DNA from: a candidate division Zixibacteria bacterium SM23_81
GTDB taxonomy: Bacteria; SM23-81
Length of the DNA: 64,000 nt
Direction of reading: 5' to 3'
NCBI GenBank assembly: GCA_001304015.1
Contig: LJUY01000001.1
Span: 141,520-205,519 of the forward strand
In this document: positions 1 to 7,497 of the stretch, piece by piece
Layout: each line of letters begins with the position of its first letter
How positions within the stretch are numbered: position 1 is the stretch's first letter
Translations under genes and position numbers: made by a program
Notes under the pieces: model-generated
Database searches by the model: none
What the model was told of the DNA's origin: nothing
The model's input: the letters and a program-made list of their open reading frames with translations, nothing else

Positions 1-442
1 AATGATCCCCGTCGGTCGTTGCGACTCTAGCGAGCGTCGCCTGGTCACGAATCTTAGCCACAGCAGCTGCCCGGACGGATTCACTGCGGTCCGTTAATAC
101 GACTTGGATCAGGACGGCGTTGTCTGTCAGTCTCTCGACGGCAGAAATGCGAACAGCATCATTGTCGTCGGTTGTGGCAGCAAAAGCCAGGATAGCCTGG
201 TCATTAACTCTCCGGATAGCCGCCAGTCGCACTTCAGAATCGCTGTCGGTCTTAGCGATTGCCGATAACAGGCTCTCGCGCGTTAGCTTTTTCACGGCGA
301 TTCTGCGGATGATCCAATTGGTATCCGTGGTGGCAATTTGCTCTAGTATATTTTGGTCAGAGAGGTCCTCCACTGCGGGTTTGCGGACCTCCAAATCAGC
401 GCTCTGCCATTTCGGGTTAGACGAATCTTTTCTCGCACGCAT
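1..442 (-). CDS. HEAT-like repeat protein, partial (3' end off the left edge)
   Basis: The reading frame starts at ATG 442 with GGAGGT 7 nt upstream and stays open to the window edge, so only the N-terminal ~147 residues are seen. After ~25 residues the protein becomes a tandem array with a 26-residue period: each unit has a pattern close to 'L-T-D-Q-x-L-L-x-x-I-A-x-T-D-x-(4)-V-R-x-x-A-V-x-K'. At least four and a half units are visible. This pattern is typical of compact HEAT/PBS-lyase-like alpha-helical repeats, which act as protein-binding scaffolds; no catalytic motif is visible and there is no signal peptide, so a cytoplasmic scaffold is the best inference. The partner and the process are unknown. 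The regularity suggests recent repeat amplification. Confidence 0.75.
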   Translation of the reverse strand, partial: MRARKDSSNPKWQSADLEVRKPAVEDLSDQNILEQIATTDTNWIIRRIAVKKLTRESLLSAIAKTDSDSEVRLAAIRRVNDQAILAFAATTDDNDAVRISAVERLTDNAVLIQVVLTDRSESVRAAAVAKIRDQATLARVATTDGDH

Positions 443-824
443 AGATTTGACCTCCATCTTTCACTAATAGCGTTTAGTTGCTGCCGTGAGTATATGCCAT
501 GACGGCACGCGACCGTCTTGTAGTCGACGACTTGACAATTAAGATTGCGACAGAGTCGCCACATTACGAAGTCATGATATCATAAATCTAAGAAATTGTC
601 AACAAGAAATGCGCTTAGAAAAACCAAAGAATACAAAAACGCTCATTACTTCAAAAGGAGGGCACTTAATAACATAACATTTTGTCTTAATGTTGATTAT
701 GTTTATAGCAACGGACTAAAAATCCGTTTTTTGCTTCCAATTTGTTTCCAAATCATGGTCAAATATGGTCAATTTTGGTAATTTATCGTGCGATGCTTAA
801 TCTGTTGAACAGACAATAAAAAGA
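443..824. other. AT-rich stretch without a supported gene
   Basis: About 380 bases clearly more AT-rich than the flanking genes. The short open frames here have no recognisable product. It contains a 5-bp stem with a 7-nt loop at 711-727 (ACGGA/TCCGT) followed by T's; positions 712-726 differ at one base from the anticodon arm of the tRNA-Leu(UAA) gene found at 60424-60513. It also carries two pairs of short direct repeats (731-772) and ends beside a truncated tRNA. A remnant of an integrated element is a reasonable inference but no integrase gene is visible. Confidence 0.5.
731..772. repeat. Paired short direct repeats in AT-rich stretch
   Basis: TTGCTTCCAA (731-740) and TTGTTTCCAA (742-751) lie 11 bp apart, followed by two exact copies of ATGGTCAA (755-762, 765-772) 10 bp apart. 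Helically phased pairs of this kind are seen at protein-binding sites, for example recombinase arm sites; that reading is inference. Confidence 0.5.
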
Positions 825-861
825 GGGAGTTGCATAAATCACAAAGACTTACGTAACTCCC
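817..861 (-). terminator. Rho-independent terminator-like hairpin
   Basis: On the minus strand a ~15-bp imperfect stem (GGGAGTT at its base pairing with AACTCCC; one mismatch and two G-U pairs) with a short loop is followed by CTCTTTTTATT. It lies just downstream of the truncated tRNA-Arg, so it probably ended that transcription unit or a unit carried by the sequence that replaced the tRNA 3' half. Confidence 0.6.
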
Positions 862-871
862 CTTTAGACGA

Positions 872-910
872 TTAGGAATCCCTTGCTCTATCCGCCTGAG
901 CTACGGGGGC
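872..910 (-). pseudogene. 5' half of a tRNA-Arg(CCU) gene, truncated after the anticodon loop
   Basis: Reading from 910 downward, the sequence has a seven-base acceptor strand GCCCCCG, a normal D arm (GCTC...GAGC), the 5' strand of the anticodon stem AGGGA and the loop TTCCTAA with anticodon CCT. The following bases (TCGTC) do not complete the anticodon stem, and no T arm or 3' acceptor strand (expected CGGGGGC) follows. The break falls at the 3' edge of the anticodon loop, a usual crossover place for tRNA-targeting integrases, and the sequence beyond it is AT-rich. It is most likely an integration or excision scar; a functional tRNA cannot be made from this copy alone. Confidence 0.75.
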
Positions 911-1082
911 ACAAAGAGTTATAGGGTTTTGTTATTAATTTGTCAGTTAAATATTGCCAAAAACATGGGTAAAATCAAGTCTTTTTTTCCTCCTCTCCCC
1001 CATTGTGTTGAAGAGGCAATATATCGAGAGGACTTCGCGGAGTAGGTTCCTTTTGCTCTATGTATTCAGGTCACCATCGAAC

Positions 1083-1625
1083 TCAAAAGTGGAACACACC
1101 AGATGCAGTCCAGAGCGTGGCCTTGTCGACATCCACGTTGGCTTGATCATATTCAAGCTGAACGGAGAACTTAGCTGAGGCATTGAAGGCTGCTCCGAGT
1201 CCCCAGGCAAAATCGTTGCCATTTGCGGACCACGATGACGGTGCGAAGCCAAAGAGGGTCCGGGTCGCATCGAGTTTCCAGTGTACCAGCCCTGCCTTGG
1301 CAAAGAGCCCAAACTGAGGGTGAACCGGCAGGATGCCTTTGGCCCACGCGCCTAACTCCCAGAGGTCATACTCGCCCCTGATCCCAAAGAAATCCTCTTC
1401 GAGCTTGCCGAAGTTCATGTATGCCGCTTCGACAGCAAAGTGCTTATGCATACGGACTCCCCCAAAGAACTTGAATGCGCCGCCTATTGAGTCAAAGCCG
1501 CTATCCTCGATCTCCGATATTCCTAAGCCGACCCCAATGTACTTATCTGCAGCAAATACGGCAGGAGAGACAAGAAGGCCGGCTAGGAAACTTGCTGAAA
1601 GCACTACAGTGCTTAATACTCTCAT
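1083..1625 (-). CDS. Outer-membrane beta-barrel protein, small porin-like
   Basis: A 180-residue protein beginning at ATG 1625, chosen because GGAGGA lies just upstream and the next residues form a signal peptide (MRVLSTVVLSASFLAGLL, cleavage after AVFA near residue 26). The mature part alternates hydrophobic and polar residues, is rich in Gly and aromatics (for example IGVGLGISEIEDSG, AVEAAYMNFGKLEEDFFG), and ends in VFHF. A terminal Phe after alternating residues is the known recognition signal for the Bam machinery, so insertion as an 8-stranded outer-membrane barrel is the likely fate. The overall pattern fits OmpA/OprW-like small barrels. It appears to stand alone, and its ligand or role is unknown. 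Confidence 0.75.
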   Translation of the reverse strand: MRVLSTVVLSASFLAGLLVSPAVFAADKYIGVGLGISEIEDSGFDSIGGAFKFFGGVRMHKHFAVEAAYMNFGKLEEDFFGIRGEYDLWELGAWAKGILPVHPQFGLFAKAGLVHWKLDATRTLFGFAPSSWSANGNDFAWGLGAAFNASAKFSVQLEYDQANVDVDKATLWTASGVFHF

Positions 1626-1775
1626 GGTTTTCCTCCATAATATAACGGTGGCGTGATGCTGCTCGCAAAAATCTAAAGCCTCACATCCCATATTTCCTTA
1701 AAAACAACTTCGGTCTTAGGCTTTTCCTCCTCTCATTTGATCAGCAACATCCTGAAGGTCTTATCATGGTGGGGC

Positions 1776-3182
1776 TCATTTAAGTTTCTTTTGATCAATG
1801 AGCCGCTTGGCCAGCTCGATGCCCTCCTCGAGGGTGAAAAACTGCCCCTCGATCTGCGCCTGGTAGCAAGCCTCTAGGATTCTCCCAAAGTGAGGACCGG
1901 GCTTGAGTCCCAGCTTGATGAGATGTCTCCCCAGCACGATCGGCCTGGGCGCAGAATCTTCGACTTCTAGGGCGCGAGCCCGTTCGAGAAGCCATTGGCC
2001 GGCTGGAAAGCCATCGAAAGGCATCTGCGGACGTCCCAGCTGATCCGCCCGAGCCACGCGAACGAGGCGATCGATACGACCGACATGACGAGCAAGGCGG
2101 CGGATGGCAGTGTCGCCCGCCTGCGCATCGAAAAGCTCCTTGGGCCGAAGGTGTGCAGAAACGAGTGGCACAATAGCCTCGATGAGATCCTGCTGATTGG
2201 TCATGCGATCGAGGAACGATCTGGTAAGCTCCTCCCCCGCTTTCTCATGCCCTTTCGAACGAGTCTTGCCCTCTTTAAACTCTGTCTTCACCGGCTTGCC
2301 AAAGTCGTGGCAGAGAACGGCGAGCCCAACGACCAGGTCTTCCAGATCGTCCCCGGTGCGTTCCTGAGCGAAGGCGTCCATGCAGTGCAATGTATGTATC
2401 CAAACATCACCCTCAGGATGCCAACCGGGATCTTGAGGGCAGCCAACTAGCGACTCCAGTTCAGGGTAATAGCGGATCCACCCGCAATCGAGCAGAAAAG
2501 AGAGCCCACGCGACGGCCGAATGCCTTTGAGGATCAGTTTCCGCCACTCATCGAAGATCCGCTCGCGGGCCAGTCCCTCGGATTCAATAGTTCGACTTAG
2601 AGCTATCGTCTCAGGTGCTACTTCCAGGTCAAACCTGGCTACGAACTGCATGCCTCGTAGCACCCGAAGAGGGTCCTCCACGAATTTCTCTCCGGTGTGT
2701 CTCAGCACCCCCTCCTTGAGATCCCTGAGACCACCGAAAGGATCGATAATCTCACCGGTGAGAAGATCGAGGACCATCGCGTTGATTGTGAAGTCGCGAC
2801 GCGATGCGGCTTCCTTGAAAGCCATTTCAGGATCAGAGAGAATCGTAAAGCCCTTGTGTCCCAGACCGGCTTTTGACTCCCGCCTGGGAATTGAAACGTC
2901 AATGGGCAAACCGTAAATCTTGATGACGCCAAAGGCCTTCCCGACGAGATCAATCCTGAAGTGCTGGGAGAGAATCTCAATAAGAGCATCCGGTTTTACC
3001 CCATAAACCTCGATATCGAGATCCTTGGCGGGGATGCCGAGCGCAGCGTCCCGGACGCATCCCCCTACCAGATAGGCACGTCCGTCCGCAGCCGCGATGG
3101 CCTTGGAGATCGCTTCTTGCGCCTTCCGAAGCGCCACATCCTCTATGCGCAGCTTTATTTTCTCTGGTGCACTCATCTCCAC
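1776..3182 (-). CDS. cca: CCA-adding enzyme / tRNA nucleotidyltransferase (class II) with HD domain
   Basis: Adds or repairs the 3' CCA end of tRNAs. The N-terminal ~140 residues hold the poly(A) polymerase-like head: YLVGGCVRDAALG followed by DLDIEVYG, whose Asp pair binds the catalytic metals. The neck follows with RDFTINAM and the RNA-binding motif DPLRVLRGMQF. An HD phosphohydrolase domain (LCHDFGKP) lies in the middle, as in the longer bacterial class II enzymes that also have 2',3'-cyclic phosphatase activity. At ~468 residues the length fits. The start is uncertain: GTG 3182 or the in-frame ATG 3176. At least one tRNA in this window (tRNA-Arg, 43835-43908) lacks an encoded CCA, so the enzyme would be needed for maturation as well as repair. 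Confidence 0.9.
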   Translation of the reverse strand: MEMSAPEKIKLRIEDVALRKAQEAISKAIAAADGRAYLVGGCVRDAALGIPAKDLDIEVYGVKPDALIEILSQHFRIDLVGKAFGVIKIYGLPIDVSIPRRESKAGLGHKGFTILSDPEMAFKEAASRRDFTINAMVLDLLTGEIIDPFGGLRDLKEGVLRHTGEKFVEDPLRVLRGMQFVARFDLEVAPETIALSRTIESEGLARERIFDEWRKLILKGIRPSRGLSFLLDCGWIRYYPELESLVGCPQDPGWHPEGDVWIHTLHCMDAFAQERTGDDLEDLVVGLAVLCHDFGKPVKTEFKEGKTRSKGHEKAGEELTRSFLDRMTNQQDLIEAIVPLVSAHLRPKELFDAQAGDTAIRRLARHVGRIDRLVRVARADQLGRPQMPFDGFPAGQWLLERARALEVEDSAPRPIVLGRHLIKLGLKPGPHFGRILEACYQAQIEGQFFTLEEGIELAKRLIDQKKLK

Positions 3183-3309
3183 GGTTCTTTTCTTATCGGC
3201 CTTAAATAAGAGAACGAGACAACATGTCCAGAACTATCCCCTTTAAACGGGAGATAGAACAATCTCCTCCTATTGCTTCGATCGCCTTTCAAAAATTGTT
3301 ACCTCGTTC

Positions 3310-4749
3310 TCACTTCAAAAAAACACATTTTCTAATTTCTTTGTAATCACCAGCGATGATCTGGTAAAGATAAATACCTGAACTTAGTTTGGTCGCATCC
3401 CAATCTACAATGTGATACCCAGCACTCTTCTGCCCGTTGACAAGTGTCTCAACCATCTGACCTTGCACATTGTAAACTCGTATCTCAACATGACTCGATT
3501 TTGGCAAACTGTATCGAATGGTCGTTGTGGCATTAAAGGGATTGGGGCAGTTCTGATGAAGCGCATGGGCTGATGGTATCCCTTCTGATAAGGTCTCTTC
3601 GACCACCCCCGTTTCGTTCCTCAGGAACGTGACCTCCATGAGAAAAACATTGTAAGGCCCAAACTGAGACATGAGGAAATAGACGATTTCACCACTGTTT
3701 GCTATGTAGTTGTCATGCATAAAAGCCCCGTATAAAGCGGGATAGTCGTTTGCGCTAGCCACCTGCCATGGCGCGCTCCAGGGCCCGATGGGCTCATGAG
3801 CTTCACGCACCTCTATGCTTGCCGTGCTCTCGTTCAGGTACATCATGATCCAACGTTGAAGATAAGGGTTCCACAGGACGGAAAGTTCACCCACCGGCGG
3901 GTCCACGATGAAGATGGCATCCGCTTCATCAGTGCTCCAACCTGTTCCCATATAGTACTGATAAGCTGCTCTATCCAGGACATCCGCTGGCAAAACCCTG
4001 GCGAGCTTTACCCCGCCGAATCGGCCTGCCGGGATACCCCAGAAAAGCAGATATCCTGATTGCTCCGCGCTGGCCACCTGAATGAAATTGCTGCTTCCCG
4101 ACCACTGCGTTCCAGAGAGGAACCATGACTCTCCATCATCATCGGAATAGGCTATTTCAGAGTAGTTCACCTCCCACTGTCCCGGCGTTCCCCACTGTTT
4201 CACAGACATGAACCATAGAAATTGTCGCTCTCCAAAGCTCCAGCCCGCAGAAGGAATTTTAGTCACCTCTCCAGAACCATCGTTGGGATCGTGGTTACCC
4301 TCAACCACAGCCTTAGCCTGACCTGAAAGATCACAAATCCAGCCATCAAATGTAATGCCATCAGAAGCCACCATGTCGGTGGTGTAAGCCATAGTGTTGG
4401 AACGCCAGTCGCCTGAACCCGGCGTGCCCGGAGGACCGAACGTATCTCCGAAAAGGAAATAGATACGGCCATCGCTATGCAAAAGCATGCTTCCCAAATC
4501 GGTGCCATACACATTCACCTGACCGGTGTTGTTCATAGAAGGTTGACCAGTGAGCTGTCCAATCTGCCTGACCGATGCAATAGCCCGGATACCCCCATCG
4601 TTCTCATTTCTAGCGGCAAGCGTGACGTTCTGCTCATAGCCAGCATGAGCATGAGCTATAATGAGAGCGTAGCTGTATGTCGTCTTGATTATCATTTGAG
4701 CACACAATGGCCCTGTAAGAAGGAGGAGAATTATGATAGTCTGCTTCAT
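3310..4749 (-). CDS. Secreted DUF4185-like beta-propeller protein with C-terminal sorting domain
   Basis: A ~479-residue exported protein. ATG 4749 gives a compact signal peptide (KQTIIILLLLTGPLCAQ); a second in-frame ATG lies at 4767. The central part contains GTDLGSMLLHSDGRIYFLFG followed by a DT motif, then WRSNTMAYTTD, resembling DUF4185, a five-bladed propeller relative of glycoside hydrolases. The last ~85 residues form an Ig-like sorting module: QNCPNPFNATTTIRYSLP, then VEIRVYNVQGQ, SSGIYLYQI and a basic end KCVFLK. In Bacteroidetes such domains direct type IX secretion, and related domains are common across FCB candidate phyla. A strong promoter lies upstream at 4822-4850. Substrate unknown; a carbohydrate-related role is only suggested by the fold. 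Confidence 0.75.
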   Translation of the reverse strand: MKQTIIILLLLTGPLCAQMIIKTTYSYALIIAHAHAGYEQNVTLAARNENDGGIRAIASVRQIGQLTGQPSMNNTGQVNVYGTDLGSMLLHSDGRIYFLFGDTFGPPGTPGSGDWRSNTMAYTTDMVASDGITFDGWICDLSGQAKAVVEGNHDPNDGSGEVTKIPSAGWSFGERQFLWFMSVKQWGTPGQWEVNYSEIAYSDDDGESWFLSGTQWSGSSNFIQVASAEQSGYLLFWGIPAGRFGGVKLARVLPADVLDRAAYQYYMGTGWSTDEADAIFIVDPPVGELSVLWNPYLQRWIMMYLNESTASIEVREAHEPIGPWSAPWQVASANDYPALYGAFMHDNYIANSGEIVYFLMSQFGPYNVFLMEVTFLRNETGVVEETLSEGIPSAHALHQNCPNPFNATTTIRYSLPKSSHVEIRVYNVQGQMVETLVNGQKSAGYHIVDWDATKLSSGIYLYQIIAGDYKEIRKCVFLK

Positions 4750-4821
4750 TTTTAAGTTGTAGAACATTGTCAGGTGGCGTGGATGTTATGCTTTATCCAA
4801 ATTGAGAGATGAACTGCCTCT

Positions 4822-4850
4822 ATTTTACCAAAGATGTTACCTCTTGTCAA
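4822..4850 (-). promoter_or_regulatory. Sigma-70 type promoter of the DUF4185-like gene
   Basis: TTGACA (4850-4845) and TAAAAT (4827-4822) are separated by exactly 17 bp and point to the gene starting at 4749. The -35 box is a perfect match to the consensus and the -10 box matches five of six positions. Confidence 0.75.
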
Positions 4851-4995
4851 GAATAATTCAAATGGAGCCCCTTCAGTTCAAATAATAAAACCGAATTGAT
4901 CCAAGAGCGCATAAGGATGCGTATGAATGCTTCTGGTTTACCGCACAGGGTCTGGTCTGAAGGCAGCACGATCCTCTTTCGGAGCCAGCATTGGA
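4851..4995. other. Divergent intergenic region between 4749 and 5180
   Basis: The gap between the divergent genes spans 4750-5179. It holds the minus-strand promoter (4822-4850), the A-rich repeats (4996-5022) and the plus-strand promoter (5032-5060). No coding potential was recognised in the part between the two promoters. Confidence 0.6.
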
Positions 4996-5022
4996 AAATC
5001 ATAAGAAATCATAGAAATCATA
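4996..5022 (+). repeat. Three phased AAATCATA repeats upstream of the ompA-like promoter
   Basis: Exact copies of AAATCATA occur at 4996-5003, 5006-5013 and 5015-5022, 10 and 9 bp apart, ending 9 bp before the -35 box at 5032. The helical phasing and A-richness fit either an UP element contacted by the RNA polymerase alpha subunit or a bend or operator for a regulator; the sequence alone does not decide. Confidence 0.6.
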
Positions 5023-5031
5023 AAATAAGAG

Positions 5032-5060
5032 TTGACAAGAGAATTGTATGACACTATATT
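5032..5060 (+). promoter_or_regulatory. Sigma-70 type promoter of the OmpA-like gene
   Basis: TTGACA (5032-5037) and TATATT (5055-5060) are separated by 17 bp. Transcription from it would give a ~115-nt leader before the GTG start at 5180, which is preceded by GAGGAGGGA. Confidence 0.8.
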
Positions 5061-5179
5061 TGCGAAGTTTCTCTGAAACTGCTGAAAGATGTCCTAGGAT
5101 AGAGGTCCACCGAGAACTTATTTTGTCCATTTAGAGAGTTCTAAAAATCTAAGCGGGTAGCTGAGAGGAGGGATCTATC

Positions 5180-6562
5180 GTGAAGAGAGTGGCATTGATT
5201 TTGGTGGTAATGGCTTTAATTGGTTTACTGGCTGCACCTGCAGTGGCTTACAACGTGGCTCATAAAGCTGGCGTGGGGTTCAATGTCGGAGTTGCACGAT
5301 ATCGTGGAGAAAAGAGCTATACTGAGAATTCAAAGTTCGGATTTGCCAGGGAGCTGTCCATTGGCTATGGATTGACGTCTAACATCTCCACAATTTTTAA
5401 TTATGGCTTTCTTGATTTAGGTGCCGACGACCATTTCGATACGGAAATCAGCCCCGCTCTGTCCTTCAAGCTGCAATTCTCCGCGTTTCCCGAAAAGAGG
5501 ATTCATCCCTTTGTATTTACAGGCGCAGGTCTCATTGCTTTTACTCCCAAGGATCCTCAAGGCCGTAAGATAGATATAGAAGACGAGGAGGACCGGATGA
5601 CGATGGTCCTCCTGGGCACTGGAGCTGAGATCTTTTTTAATGAGCATGTGGCCTTGAATGCGTTTGTTGATGCCCATGCACCTTTTACCGATCAGCTGGA
5701 TGGCCTAGTGGCCGGAGATTGGGATGATTGGTATTGGGGGGTTAAAGCTGGGTTGACTTTCTATGTCGGCGATACAGACACAGATGGTGACGGGATACCG
5801 GACAAACAGGACCTCAGCTTGAAATATGCCGAGGATTTTGATAGTTTTCAGGACGGAGATGGAGCACCTGATTACGATAACGACCAGGACGCCATCCCCG
5901 ATATCTACGACCGCGCTCCCAATGCTCCCGAGGATGAGGACGGTTTTCAGGACTGGGACGGGGCGCCCGACGAGGACAACGACGGCGATGGCATCCCCGA
6001 TGTATGGGATAAAGCTCCCAATCAGCCGGAGGACTTTGACGGCTATGAGGACAGTGATGGCGAGCCGGATTATGACAACGACGGCGATGGTGTGCCCGAC
6101 ATCTATGATGGAGCTCCCAACGAGCCTGAGACGGTGAACGGTTATATGGATTGGGACGGAATTCCCGATGGAGAAAAGAAACCCGAACCCGTTAAAACCG
6201 ACATCATGCCCCAAAAAGTAGGAGAAAAGGTCATTCTACGTGGTGTGAATTTCAAAACAGCTTCGGCTCAGCTGTCACTCAACTCATACGTTATTCTCGA
6301 CGATGTGGTGGAGATTCTCAAGGAACACACGGAGATCCAGCTTAAAATTGAAGGACATTGCGACAGCAGAGGAGAAGACGCCTATAATCTGGATCTCTCC
6401 CAGAGACGGGCCGATTCCGTTAGAAACTATTTGCTACAGCAAGGCATTGAGGGGCATCGTCTGGAGGCCATCGGTTATGGTGAAAAGCATCCCATAGCTT
6501 CCAATGAGACGGTAGATGGCCGAGCACAAAACCGGAGGGTTGTGTTTCTAAGGACGCAATAG
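5180..6562 (+). CDS. OmpA-family outer-membrane protein with thrombospondin type-3 repeats
   Basis: A 460-residue envelope protein that probably links the outer membrane to peptidoglycan. Residues 1-23 are a signal peptide ending APAVA. Residues ~24-195 show the alternating pattern of an 8-stranded barrel. Residues ~198-335 are Asp-rich calcium-binding repeats (DTDTDGDGIPD), including three near-identical 33-residue units and a partial fourth. Residues ~350-460 are the OmpA/MotB peptidoglycan-binding domain: GVNFKTASAQL, then EGHCDSRGEDAYNLDLSQRR with the usual GH..S.G and NxxLSxxRA motifs, and RAQNRRV. The GTG start at 5180 follows a strong GAGGAGGGA. A strong promoter with A-rich upstream repeats suggests high expression. 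Such OmpA-TSP3 fusions are common in FCB and other two-membraned phyla. Confidence 0.9.
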   Translation: MKRVALILVVMALIGLLAAPAVAYNVAHKAGVGFNVGVARYRGEKSYTENSKFGFARELSIGYGLTSNISTIFNYGFLDLGADDHFDTEISPALSFKLQFSAFPEKRIHPFVFTGAGLIAFTPKDPQGRKIDIEDEEDRMTMVLLGTGAEIFFNEHVALNAFVDAHAPFTDQLDGLVAGDWDDWYWGVKAGLTFYVGDTDTDGDGIPDKQDLSLKYAEDFDSFQDGDGAPDYDNDQDAIPDIYDRAPNAPEDEDGFQDWDGAPDEDNDGDGIPDVWDKAPNQPEDFDGYEDSDGEPDYDNDGDGVPDIYDGAPNEPETVNGYMDWDGIPDGEKKPEPVKTDIMPQKVGEKVILRGVNFKTASAQLSLNSYVILDDVVEILKEHTEIQLKIEGHCDSRGEDAYNLDLSQRRADSVRNYLLQQGIEGHRLEAIGYGEKHPIASNETVDGRAQNRRVVFLRTQ

Positions 6563-6679
6563 CAGAATTGGCATAGGACGTTGTAAAATTATTTGACAAA
6601 GCTTCTGCGACTTAAAAAAGACATATTATTTCTCTATGGGAAATGAGATTTCCCAATTCTTGTGGTAGTTAATCTCGAA

Positions 6680-6720
6680 GGGATCCGCACTCTGCACAGG
6701 CTGGGCGACGGGTCCCTTTT
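6680..6720 (+). terminator. Rho-independent terminator after the OmpA-like gene
   Basis: GGGATCCG (6680-6687) pairs with CGGGTCCC (6709-6716, one G-U pair) and is followed by TTTT. The loop is long (21 nt), which lowers confidence, but the position between two plus-strand genes fits. Confidence 0.5.
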
Positions 6721-6756
6721 CCCGTTTCAACCAAGTTTCTTGCGGCCAGTCCGGAT

Positions 6757-7431
6757 ATGTCAGGACCTATGGGTCATATAATTGATATTGATACGAATGA
6801 AAAATTGCTGGTTCCCAAAGTCATTTGTGTGGGCCGCAACTACGCTGCTCACGCACGGGAAATGAACGCAGAAGTCCAGGAGGTACCTGTCCTGTTTTTC
6901 AAGCCCTCCACCTCGATCCTGCATCAGGGCGCAAACATCCCGTATCCCCCTTATACTTCGAATCTTCAACATGAAGTCGAATTGGGAGTCGTCATGGCTA
7001 AGGGGGGTAAAAAGATCCAACCGGAAGAAGTTCAGGGCAAGATGTACGGCTATCTTCTCGCTTTGGATATGACTTTACGAGACAGGCAAAACGAGGCTAA
7101 AAGGGAAGGAAAACCGTGGGCTGTTTGCAAGGGATTCGATGGCTCTCTGCCCATTTCCATGGTTGTGGGTACGAATAACCTAGCAGATATTCAGAATTTG
7201 GATATCAAACTCTGGGTCAATCAGCAATTGCGCCAGAGCGCGAGTACCAGTGATATGATTTTTTCAGTTGAGAGGCTGGTGAGTTACATTTCGGATTTCT
7301 TCACCTTGGAGAGAGGTGATCTTATTTTGACGGGCACTCCAGCGGGAGTCTCCGCCATTGAGCCAGGCGATCTCGTGGAGGCTCAGTTGGGTTCCAGATT
7401 GAAAATAAGTTTTCTGGTCGAAAAAAAATAA
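6757..7431 (+). CDS. Fumarylacetoacetate hydrolase (FAH) family protein
   Basis: A short 224-residue member of the FAH family, whose members hydrolyse or decarboxylate acylpyruvates, oxaloacetate or related beta-dicarbonyl compounds with a bound divalent metal. Visible family features are VGRNYAAHAREMN near the N terminus, KPSTSI, the metal-ligand stretch LQHEVELGVVM, YLLALDMTLRD, KGFDGSLPIS, and the C-terminal LILTGTPAGVSAIEPGD. The length and layout are closest to FAHD1/YcgM-like acylpyruvases, but the exact substrate cannot be told from sequence. Two in-frame ATGs are possible (6757 and 6769); the second has AGGA closer to it. No catabolic partner gene is adjacent. The gene stops inside a bidirectional terminator. 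Confidence 0.85.
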   Translation: MSGPMGHIIDIDTNEKLLVPKVICVGRNYAAHAREMNAEVQEVPVLFFKPSTSILHQGANIPYPPYTSNLQHEVELGVVMAKGGKKIQPEEVQGKMYGYLLALDMTLRDRQNEAKREGKPWAVCKGFDGSLPISMVVGTNNLADIQNLDIKLWVNQQLRQSASTSDMIFSVERLVSYISDFFTLERGDLILTGTPAGVSAIEPGDLVEAQLGSRLKISFLVEKK

Positions 7432-7456
7432 AGCCCTTGTGAGTTCCAAGGGCTTT
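7430..7456. terminator. Bidirectional rho-independent terminator
   Basis: A perfect 10-bp stem, AAAGCCCTTG (7430-7439) with CAAGGGCTTT (7447-7456), and a 7-nt loop. T-runs follow on both strands (TTTATTT on plus, TTTATTTTTTTT on minus). It separates the convergent FAH-family and apt genes. Confidence 0.85.
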
Positions 7457-7497
7457 ATTTGGATAGCTTTTCCATTTTTTAAGAAATTGTGTTTCCT

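Noticed and set aside
4996-5022. CRISPR-like array
   Set aside because: Only three 8-bp repeats at 9-10 bp spacing; no spacers, and no cas genes anywhere in the window.
5705-6214. 169-codon minus-strand frame within the ompA-like gene
   Set aside because: It is the complement of the Asp-rich calcium-binding repeats, which produces artificial Ile/Val-rich sequence.
6593-6629. Possible promoter TTGACA ... TATTAT before the FAH-family gene
   Set aside because: The spacing is 25 bp, and no -10-like box lies 16-18 bp after the TTGACA.
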